DNA of 64,000 nucleotides from Chloroflexota bacterium (GTDB lineage Bacteria > Chloroflexota > Dehalococcoidia > JACPQD01): assembly GCA_016190665.1 (NCBI GenBank), contig JACPQD010000104.1, positions 286,502-350,501 on the forward strand. The letters run 5' to 3'. The translations under genes and the position numbers were made by a program. The notes under the pieces are model-generated. The model was not told the DNA's origin and searched no databases. It worked only from the letters and a program-made list of their open reading frames with translations. This document shows, in pieces, positions 46,511 through 53,300 of this stretch (the stretch's first letter is position 1; every line of letters begins with the position of its first letter).

Positions 46511-47485
46511 ATGGCTGTCAGAAATGGGCTGCTGCAAGTCATAGACCTGAAGACCTACTTCTTTACCCGCTGGGGCGTGGTGAAGGCGGTGGACGGCGTC
46601 AGCTTCTCCCTGGAGGCGGGCAAGACGCTGGGTCTTGTCGGCGAATCGGGTTGCGGCAAGAGCATAACCTGCCTCTCCATACTTCGGCTGGTGCCAGAGC
46701 CGGCCGGGCGCATTGTGGGCGGCAAGATTCTTTTCGAGGGGGATGACCTGCTGGCCAAGAGCCAGGGTGAGATGAGGAAGTTCCGTGGCAAGAGGGTATC
46801 GATGATCCTTCAAGACCCCATGACCTCTCTCGACCCGGTCTTCACCATCGGCAGCCAGCTCTCCGAGGCCATCGAAACGCACCAGAGGGTGAATTCCGGT
46901 GGGCTGCGCCAGCGAGTGAGGGAGATGCTCCGGCTGGTGGAAATCCCCTCTCCGGAGGTCCGCATGCGCAGCTATCCCCACGAGATGAGCGGGGGAATGA
47001 GACAGCGGGTCGTGGGCGCCATCGCGCTGTCCTGCGAGCCGCATTTGCTGATTGCCGACGAGCCAACCACGTCGCTGGACGTTACCACGCAGGCCCAATA
47101 CCTCCGGCTGCTGAAAGGCATTCAAGAGCGCTCCCGGGTCGGGATGATCTTCATCACCCACGATCTGGGCATCGCGGCCAAGATGTGCGACCGCGTGGCC
47201 GTGATGTACGCCGGCAAGATCGTCGAGGAGGCCGGCGTGCGGCGCATCTTCGGCGAGCCGGCCCACCCCTACACCGTTGCTCTGATGAAGTCGCTGCCTA
47301 AGCTCGAGTGTAAGACGGATAGGCTCTTCTCCATCGAGGGTCAGCCGCCGGCCCTGCACAACCTGCCGCCGGGCTGCAGCTTCGCTCCTCGGTGTCCTGA
47401 TGTCATGGATATCTGCCAGAGCCGGTACCCTCCCGTGGCCTCCGTCGGGGAAGACCACCATGTAGCCTGCTGGCTGAGGACTTGA
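46511..47485 (+). CDS. ABC transporter ATPase, DppD/OppD type
   Basis: The protein has 324 residues with Walker A GESGCGKS near residue 44, Q-loop in MILQDPMTSLDP, signature SGGMRQRVVGAIAL, Walker B LLIADEPTTSLDV and the switch His in FITHDLG. The C-terminus has the oligopeptide-type extension with Cys residues (CSFAPRCPDVMDIC) that bind a 4Fe-4S cluster in related proteins. It powers transport at the inner face of the membrane with the next gene product. Confidence 0.93.
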   Translation: MAVRNGLLQVIDLKTYFFTRWGVVKAVDGVSFSLEAGKTLGLVGESGCGKSITCLSILRLVPEPAGRIVGGKILFEGDDLLAKSQGEMRKFRGKRVSMILQDPMTSLDPVFTIGSQLSEAIETHQRVNSGGLRQRVREMLRLVEIPSPEVRMRSYPHEMSGGMRQRVVGAIALSCEPHLLIADEPTTSLDVTTQAQYLRLLKGIQERSRVGMIFITHDLGIAAKMCDRVAVMYAGKIVEEAGVRRIFGEPAHPYTVALMKSLPKLECKTDRLFSIEGQPPALHNLPPGCSFAPRCPDVMDICQSRYPPVASVGEDHHVACWLRT

Positions 47486-48445
47486 ATGGACGTGCTGGCG
47501 GTTGAAGACCTGAGGAAGCATTTCCCGGTAACCACCGGCCTGCTCCAGCGCGTCGTCGGCTGGGTGAAGGCCGTGGACGGCGTCGACTTCGCCATTGGGG
47601 AAGGGGAAACGCTGGGTCTGGTGGGCGAGTCTGGCTGCGGCAAGACGACCACGGCCCGGATGATACTGCGGTTGGAGAAAATGACCAGCGGCTCGGTCCT
47701 GTTCCGCGGCCAGGAGATCACCGGGCTGTCGGGCAGGGGACTTCAGGAATACCGGCGCTCGGTGCAAGCCGTCTTCCAGGACCCGTACAGCTCCCTTAAT
47801 CCCCGGTTGCGGGTTGGCACTATCGTGGGCGAGCCTGTCCGGGTGAACAGCAGGCTCTCGCGCTCGGAGATAAAGGATCGAGTGAGGGAAGTGCTCGGTC
47901 AGGTGGGGCTGAACCCGGCCTGCGCCGACCTCTATCCGCATGAGTTTAGCGGCGGCCAGCGGCAGAGGGTCGCCGTGGCCAGGGCGCTCTCCCTGAGTCC
48001 CAGCGTCATCGTTCTCGATGAACCGGTATCTGCCCTGGATGTGTCCATCCGCGCCCAGATCATGAACCTCTTGCGGGACTTGCAGGAGAGGCTGGGCGTC
48101 GCCTATCTGCTCATTGCGCACGACCTGGCGGTCATGCGGCATCTGAGCTGCCGCGTGGCTGTCATGTACCTGGGCAAGATTGTAGAGTACTCCGAGACCG
48201 AGTCGCTCTACTGCACGCCACTCCATCCCTATACTCAGGCGCTCCTCTCCGCTGCTCTTCCGTCCCACCCCGACATTCAGAGGGAGGAGATCATCCTGCG
48301 CGGCGAGGTGCCCAGCCCCCTCAATCCACCCTCCGGCTGCCGTTTCCACCCACGCTGCTTCCGGGTCATGCCCGTCTGTTCGGAAGTGGAGCCGCGGTTG
48401 AAAGAGGAGTCGACGGGGCAATCGGTGGCGTGCCATTTGTATTGA
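47486..48445 (+). CDS. ABC transporter ATPase, DppF/OppF type
   Basis: The protein has 319 residues and starts directly after the stop of the DppD-type gene, so translation is coupled. Walker A GESGCGKTTTARM, Q-loop VFQDPYSSLNPR, signature FSGGQRQRVAVARAL, Walker B VIVLDEPVSALDV and LIAHDLAVM are all intact. The C-terminal extension has CRFHPRCFRVMPVC. With DppD it forms the ATPase pair; because ten lipoproteins here have only this one set, it may serve several of them. Confidence 0.93.
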   Translation: MDVLAVEDLRKHFPVTTGLLQRVVGWVKAVDGVDFAIGEGETLGLVGESGCGKTTTARMILRLEKMTSGSVLFRGQEITGLSGRGLQEYRRSVQAVFQDPYSSLNPRLRVGTIVGEPVRVNSRLSRSEIKDRVREVLGQVGLNPACADLYPHEFSGGQRQRVAVARALSLSPSVIVLDEPVSALDVSIRAQIMNLLRDLQERLGVAYLLIAHDLAVMRHLSCRVAVMYLGKIVEYSETESLYCTPLHPYTQALLSAALPSHPDIQREEIILRGEVPSPLNPPSGCRFHPRCFRVMPVCSEVEPRLKEESTGQSVACHLY

Positions 48446-48534
48446 TGAGCGGGGTGCGAAGGCCGTGAGGAAGCCAGACACGGTGAGTGACAAAGGAGTC
48501 GCTTCCGCTGCCGTCTCTCAAAGTCTGTTACTGC

Positions 48535-48563
48535 TTGACTTGCGGAGAGCGGTGGCCTATGAT
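48535..48563 (+). promoter_or_regulatory. Promoter, TTGACT-N17-TATGAT
   Basis: TTGACT (48535-48540) and TATGAT (48558-48563), 17 bases apart, lie 84 bases before the methyltransferase gene and mark the start of the defence region. Confidence 0.7.
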
Positions 48564-48647
48564 TGGGCCAGACTGCATCACAGCCACAATCCCCTTTGCC
48601 CTTGTCCAAACCGTGCGATCGTCGCTGCCTGGAGACGCTGATAGGAA

Positions 48648-49943
48648 ATGCAACTACAGCTTAGGTTGTTCGAGGCACAGACAGCTCCGCTCGTGGGAGC
48701 GAAGGCCGCCCGATCGGGCACATTCGTGGACAACATGGCTTTACCTGTCCACCGCTGGTTTCGCTATTCCGCTGGCTTCGCTGCTCAGTGGGTGGAACAG
48801 GTTCTGACGGAAATGGGGATCGGAGAAGGTGCTGTCGTTCTCGATCCTTTCGTTGGGTCCGGAACCGTCCCCATTGTCTGCGACACACTCGGAATCGAGA
48901 GTGTCGGAGTTGAAGCCCATCCCCTCGTTGCACGCATCTGCAAAGCGAAGCTTCTGTGGGCGACTTCGGCCGAACGCTTATCTGACTTCGCGGCCGAGGT
49001 CTTGGGGAATGCACGAGGCAGGAACCAGCGGATGTCAAGTTATCCGCTCTTGATACAGCGCAGTTTCGACGAAGATGTGCTTGCTGTCTTGGACGGATTG
49101 AAAGAATCGTGGTTGCTTGTGGACGATAAGTCTCCTGAATCCGAACTGGTCTGGCTGGCTTTGACTGCTATTCTTCGGGCTACCTCAAAAGCGGGGACCG
49201 CCCAGTGGCAATACATCCTTCCCAAGAAGACGAAGAGGAACGTTGTACCGCCTTCTTTCGCTTTTCGGCAACAGGTTGAGATCATGAAGTCCGACATCAG
49301 GTGGATGCATTACCGGGCGAAACAATCGCTCGCTCGGATAATTGCAGGAGACGCTCGGACAGTGTCGGACTCGATATCCCAGAGGGTGGACGCCGTGATC
49401 ACGTCGCCGCCCTATGCGAACAACTACGATTACGCCGACGCGTTGCGGTTTGAGATGACATTCTGGGGAGATGTCAACGGATGGGGTGATATACATGATG
49501 CGGTGCGCAGGTATCTGATCGTATCGTCGTCTCAACACTCGTCTCGTGAACGGCTGAGAGTCGAAGAGTTGCTGGAAACCGAAGCCGTGAAGCCAATTCG
49601 AGACGAATTGGCCACGGTCGTCCGCACATTGGCCGCAGTGCGAGAGGACCACGGTGGGAAGAAACACTATCATACGATGATCGCGGCCTACTGCCGGGAC
49701 ATTGGTTCGGTCCTTCACCAACTGCGGCGGGTGTGCAAGCCGGGAGCGCGCATGTGCTGGGTAATTGGTGATTCGGCGCCCTATGGCGCTTATTGTCCCA
49801 TCGACAAGTGGGTTGGCGAGATGGCGCTTGCAGCGGGGTTCGACCAGTATCGGTTCGAGAAGCTTCGCGACAGAAACACAAAGTGGAAGAATCGCAAACA
49901 TCGAGTGCCGCTTAAGGAAGGACTGCTCTGGATTGAGGGGTAA
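48648..49943 (+). CDS. DNA methyltransferase (amino-methyl type, TSPPY motif)
   Basis: The protein has 431 residues. DPFVGSGT at 66-73 is the SAM-binding motif and TSPPY at 252-256 is the catalytic motif of amino-methyltransferases that act on cytosine N4 or adenine N6. An NNYDYADALRFEM stretch after TSPPY, and GARMCWVIGDS late in the protein, are common in TSPPY-type enzymes. About 180 residues between the two motifs may hold the target-recognition part. The next gene, two bases away, encodes the likely nuclease, so this is probably the modification arm of a type II restriction system. The ribosome site is weak (AGGA close to the ATG). Confidence 0.85.
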   Translation: MQLQLRLFEAQTAPLVGAKAARSGTFVDNMALPVHRWFRYSAGFAAQWVEQVLTEMGIGEGAVVLDPFVGSGTVPIVCDTLGIESVGVEAHPLVARICKAKLLWATSAERLSDFAAEVLGNARGRNQRMSSYPLLIQRSFDEDVLAVLDGLKESWLLVDDKSPESELVWLALTAILRATSKAGTAQWQYILPKKTKRNVVPPSFAFRQQVEIMKSDIRWMHYRAKQSLARIIAGDARTVSDSISQRVDAVITSPPYANNYDYADALRFEMTFWGDVNGWGDIHDAVRRYLIVSSSQHSSRERLRVEELLETEAVKPIRDELATVVRTLAAVREDHGGKKHYHTMIAAYCRDIGSVLHQLRRVCKPGARMCWVIGDSAPYGAYCPIDKWVGEMALAAGFDQYRFEKLRDRNTKWKNRKHRVPLKEGLLWIEG

Positions 49944-49945
49944 GC

Positions 49946-50815
49946 ATGGCTGAATCGCCAGCACACAAATTTGGGCAAGTCATCGGCGAACTGCTTGAGT
50001 CCGTAGTGGGCCCACAACTTGAAGCGTTCTGCGGTTCGCAGGGCCTTTACCTCGATCATCAGAAGAGACACCGTCCCGCCAGGCCAGGGCGTAAGGTCAC
50101 CTGGCAAGATCAGTATGGGAATATCCATGATCTCGACTTTGTCATCGAACGAGGTGGAACTGACACCGCCATTGGCTGTCCGGTGGCTTTCATCGAGGTC
50201 GCATGGCGCCGCTACACGAAGCACTCTCGCAACAAGGCGCAGGAGATCCAGGGGGCGATTCTTCCGCTCGCCGAGAAGCACAAATGGAACAACCCGTTTC
50301 TCGGTGCGGTCTTGGCGGGCGTGTTCACCGAGGGTTCGCTTGGGCAGTTGCGTTCAATGGGTTTCCAGGTCTTGTACTTGCCTTACGAGACGCTGGTAGC
50401 CGCGTTTGCCGCTGAGTCGATTGACGTGCGGTTTGACGAGAGCACGCCTGATGAAACTTTTGCGCTCACGACCGAAAGGATTGAAAGCGCGACACCGGGA
50501 GTCATGAATCGGATGAAGGAATATCTGATCCAGGCGAACAAGCGGGAGATAGACGCGTTCTTCGATGCCCTCAACCGACGCTTGGGCCGCCATGTAGTGC
50601 GCGTGGTTGTCATCCCTTTGTACGGCAGAATAAACGAGTTCGCAACTATCGAGGATGCCATCCGGTTTCTTGACCAGCACCGGATATACGAGGGGTCTGG
50701 GGATTTCAGGAAATTCGAAGTCCAAGTAGAGTTCTCCAACGGCGATAAGGTCCAAGCGTTTTTCGACTCTAAGCAAAGAGTTCGGGAGTTTCTGGATTTC
50801 GTGTCCAAACAGTAG
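49946..50815 (+). CDS. Putative type II restriction endonuclease, PD-(D/E)xK-like
   Basis: The protein has 289 residues. Asp64 in HDLDFVIE and Glu84 in VAFIEVAW are spaced like the first two acidic residues of PD-(D/E)xK nucleases; the third position is Trp87 where Lys is common, and RRYTKHSRNKAQE follows with Lys/Arg and a Gln-x-x-x-Glu-like helix. I have seen this IEVAWRRYTKHS pattern in restriction-like proteins next to methyltransferases, but I cannot search to confirm. The gene is tightly coupled to the methyltransferase (stop TAA, then ATG after two bases, with GAGGGG upstream). The C-terminal half has no known motif and may recognise DNA. Function is inferred from context and the acidic pair. 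Confidence 0.65.
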   Translation: MAESPAHKFGQVIGELLESVVGPQLEAFCGSQGLYLDHQKRHRPARPGRKVTWQDQYGNIHDLDFVIERGGTDTAIGCPVAFIEVAWRRYTKHSRNKAQEIQGAILPLAEKHKWNNPFLGAVLAGVFTEGSLGQLRSMGFQVLYLPYETLVAAFAAESIDVRFDESTPDETFALTTERIESATPGVMNRMKEYLIQANKREIDAFFDALNRRLGRHVVRVVVIPLYGRINEFATIEDAIRFLDQHRIYEGSGDFRKFEVQVEFSNGDKVQAFFDSKQRVREFLDFVSKQ

Positions 50816-50820
50816 GAGCG

Positions 50821-50931
50821 AACCCTTATTATGTCGCCACCAGATACCCCGACGTCGGCCTTGGGACAAGCGTCCAAGCCGTCAGATGACTTCCGGCAAC
50901 GGGTAGGAGGGTGGTAGAGTGGGCAAAGCGG
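50821..50931 (+). pseudogene. C-terminal remnant of a HEPN gene
   Basis: Translated in one frame it gives NPYYVATRYPDVGLGTSVQAV, a TGA, then LPATGRRVVEWAKR. The intact HEPN protein at 52842 ends NPYYIVPRYPDAGLETGVQAV and LPAMSRRVVEWARQALK. The nucleotide match is strong, including the shared TAGGAGGGTGGTAGAGTGGG. The copy has a stop and no N-terminal three quarters. Confidence 0.85.
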
Positions 50932-51163
50932 CGTTCTGGCTAGCCTTGCCGGCTTGGACGTCGAGGCGCCCTCCGCGACCGATTGGCCTCCCATCGCTCA
51001 GTTGGTCGAGATGTACGCTGACTTCCCCCTCGGGGGGACTGACGCCTCGGTCATTGCGCTGGCCGAGCGGCTGGGCGCTGAGGCGATCATAACCCTAGAC
51101 CGACGTCACTTCAGCGCCATTCGTGCGGCCCATTCGGCGGTCTGGCGCCTGCTTCCGAAGTGA
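50932..51163 (+). pseudogene. C-terminal half of a PIN-domain (VapC-like) toxin
   Basis: The frame reads LASLAGLDVEAPSATD, YADFPLGGTDASVIALAERL, AIITLDRRHFSAIR and WRLLPK, the last half of a VapC ribonuclease with its GGTDAS and TLDRRHF metal-site segments. No N-terminal acidic motif or start codon precedes it; the upstream sequence is HEPN debris instead, so a deletion joined two toxin genes. An alternative is a short expressed protein from the TTG at 50954, but it would lack half of the active site. Confidence 0.75.
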
Positions 51164-51417
51164 AAGGGTAGAAGAAGGGGTTGTGGAGGAACTCCCCAAG
51201 ATAACTCAAGGACTATCCCGTGGAGGATGTCAACACGGTGCATTTGACGGACCGCTAGCCGGGGGGGGTATAGCAACGTCAAGCGCCAGGACATCTGGTT
51301 GGCCGAGGGCTGCCGTTAGGCCGGAGCGCGAAGCGGGAAGCTGTAGTTCAGGCGCTCGTCCCCTCCTGGAAAGGGAGCCGGGAAACTGCGAGGCCCGTTT
51401 TATCGCTCCTCCAGGGA

Positions 51418-52536
51418 TCAACCCCGCGACGGCAGCGCCACAATCGCCGTCCCCTCCGCCGTCCGCTGGTTGAGCTGGTTCTGCGCCCAGACCTCACATT
51501 CCACGATCTTCTCGCCGTCGACCACGTCCTTCTTGACCACCTTCCCTTTGCACCAGGTGGTGTCGCCGAAGACGTTGGGGCGACGGACGGAGACATCCAG
51601 CCTTTTCAGAAAGGCGTCATCGCCCATCCAGTTGGTCATCATGTGGGACACCCAGGCGATGCGCTGCCCGCCGATGTCGTAAGCGCCGGGCATGCCCACC
51701 TCGTGGGCCATGACCTCCTCTTCGTGACCGCGCGCTGGCTGGCCCTCCGCGCCCGTCTCGGGGTCGATAAAGGAGTCCGCCGGATGCCGCTGACGATGGC
51801 GATAGGCCAGCTCCAGGGCCAGGTAGTGAATGCCCCGTCCCATGTAGTAGCAGGTCATGTCCGTCACGTTCAGCGGTCCTTTGACCACGGGCGTCAGCTC
51901 ATCACCTACATTCACGTCCTCCCAGAACCGAGGCTTATTCCCGCGCCGGTCCTCGGCCTCTATCTGACGTCCGATGGCCTGAAGCTCCTCGCGCGAGTAG
52001 CTCTGCGGCCTTCTCTTCTCGTACTGCATCCCGCCCTCGGCGCGGGCGCGGGGTATCCGGGCCATCCTTCTGAGAGCGCGGGCGATGAGCTGGCCCGTCT
52101 TATCGTAGTAGCTCACCTCGCCGATCTGCATAATCCACCGCTTCACGACGCTGCCGGACTTCCACATGGCGTCGACGAGCTTCACCTTGGTGAAGATCTC
52201 GTCATCGACGCGGACGGGCTTGAAGAACTGGTAATCGGTCCCAGCGTAAATCCACTGTATGCCGCGCAGTTTGGGCGCCACCTGGCCGACAAAGACGCTT
52301 TCCAGGAAGGTTGGCGAGGCGATGTTGTCCCCATACCTGGTCGTCTTGCCGTAGGCGGCGTCGCACCACAGCGGGTTGTCGTCCCCGACGCCCCAGGCGT
52401 AATGCCAGATGGCGTCCCGGGCGGCCACATGGTTCCATTGGGTATGACGCAATTCCACCCCGATGAGGCTCCGGGCCTCCTCCAGGCTCGCATCGGTCAA
52501 GGCGGGCGCGTTGTAGGCGATACCTTCGGTCACCAC
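51418..52536 (-). CDS. Double-hotdog dehydratase (FAS1-like / MaoC-like)
   Basis: The protein has 372 residues from a GTG at 52536 with GGAGG upstream. The N-terminal hotdog (residues ~20-160) has IWHYAWGVGDDNPLWCD, ASPTFLESVF and DYQFFKPVRVDDEI, typical of MaoC dehydratase N-domains; the C-terminal hotdog (~190-370) has FWEDVNVGDELTPVVKGPLNVTDM and HMMTNWMGDDAFLKRLDVSVRRPNVFGDTTW. Such proteins hydrate or dehydrate a 2-enoyl-CoA or mesaconyl-CoA type substrate. It lies six bases after the nucleotidyltransferase gene of the HEPN-MNT pair, an odd neighbour that may only reflect insertion. Confidence 0.8.
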   Translation of the reverse strand: MVTEGIAYNAPALTDASLEEARSLIGVELRHTQWNHVAARDAIWHYAWGVGDDNPLWCDAAYGKTTRYGDNIASPTFLESVFVGQVAPKLRGIQWIYAGTDYQFFKPVRVDDEIFTKVKLVDAMWKSGSVVKRWIMQIGEVSYYDKTGQLIARALRRMARIPRARAEGGMQYEKRRPQSYSREELQAIGRQIEAEDRRGNKPRFWEDVNVGDELTPVVKGPLNVTDMTCYYMGRGIHYLALELAYRHRQRHPADSFIDPETGAEGQPARGHEEEVMAHEVGMPGAYDIGGQRIAWVSHMMTNWMGDDAFLKRLDVSVRRPNVFGDTTWCKGKVVKKDVVDGEKIVECEVWAQNQLNQRTAEGTAIVALPSRG

Positions 52537-52542
52537 ATCCTC

Positions 52543-52839
52543 CTAAATCTCTACGCCTTCTTCCACCGCCTGCTTCACCAGCGTAATCTTTGAGGCTAGT
52601 CGCTCGAACTCCTCGGGCGTGTAAGGCAGGAAGTCAACCGGGTAGTCCTTCTTCTGCTTAAGATGCCATTCTCTCGAGAGCCTCGACATGAATGCCGCCT
52701 TGTTCTTGACCCGGCTGGAGACCACGATCAGGTCAATGTCGCTGCCTTCTCTCACCTCGCCAGTGGCCTGGGAGCCAAAAAGGATCATCTTCTCAATGCC
52801 GAATTTCTTCTGTGCCTTCTCCTTGAAATCGCGAGACAT
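52543..52839 (-). CDS. MNT nucleotidyltransferase, antitoxin of the HEPN-MNT pair
   Basis: The product has 98 residues from the ATG at 52839, two bases after the HEPN stop. An ATG at 52869 inside the HEPN gene would add ten residues. GSQATG at 22-27 and Asp34-x-Asp36 in SDIDLIVV are the nucleotidyltransferase motif. MNT proteins silence their HEPN partner by adding AMP or by binding it. The C-terminus DFLPYTPEEFERLA is also typical. A second, unrelated gene (the dehydratase) follows after six bases. Confidence 0.88.
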   Translation of the reverse strand: MSRDFKEKAQKKFGIEKMILFGSQATGEVREGSDIDLIVVSSRVKNKAAFMSRLSREWHLKQKKDYPVDFLPYTPEEFERLASKITLVKQAVEEGVEI

Positions 52840-52841
52840 TT

Positions 52842-53222
52842 CTATTGCTTCAGAGCTTGCCTTGCCCACTCTACCACCCTCCTACTCATCGCCGGAAGTC
52901 TTGTGACGGCCTGGACCCCCGTCTCCAAGCCAGCGTCTGGGTATCTCGGTACGATATAGTACGGATTCAATTTGGCGCAGGATTCAGCTACCTCTTTCGG
53001 AGCATCGACCTTGGCGGCAAGTCTCACAAGGTCGTGTATCTTGTCGAATCTGCCTTGCCCGCCAATCTGCACCGCCTTCAACGCTTTTTCCGCCGCCTGG
53101 TGAGAATAGAACGCCGCCGCCTTAAACCTCTTGATCTTGAGGCAGTCCTCGGCCGTCCCCAGGTCTTCTTCGCTCTGTGTCAGCCAGGCTTCTGCTTCTT
53201 CCTTCATCGCCCGCTCTGTCAT
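52842..53222 (-). CDS. HEPN-domain toxin of the HEPN-MNT pair
   Basis: The protein has 126 residues, nearly all of it the HEPN helical domain. Arg58-x4-His63 in GRFDKIHDL is the ribonuclease motif R-x4-6-H; FYSHQAAEKALKAV and LNPYYIVPRYPDAG are common in MNT-linked HEPN proteins. It is probably an RNase kept in check by the next gene. Its last 35 codons are duplicated in broken form at 50821. The glycyl radical enzyme gene ends 78 bases upstream on the same strand. Confidence 0.88.
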   Translation of the reverse strand: MTERAMKEEAEAWLTQSEEDLGTAEDCLKIKRFKAAAFYSHQAAEKALKAVQIGGQGRFDKIHDLVRLAAKVDAPKEVAESCAKLNPYYIVPRYPDAGLETGVQAVTRLPAMSRRVVEWARQALKQ

Positions 53223-53300
53223 CTCTCGCTATCGTCGAAGCAACGTATCCAAAACCATCTAATCCTGTGAATCCTGCCCATCCATGTGAATGAAGGTGCC

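Noticed and set aside
46019..48493. Very long minus-strand open frame opposite the transporter genes
   Set aside because: It is the shadow of the high-G+C permease and ATPase genes; the plus-strand genes have all family motifs.
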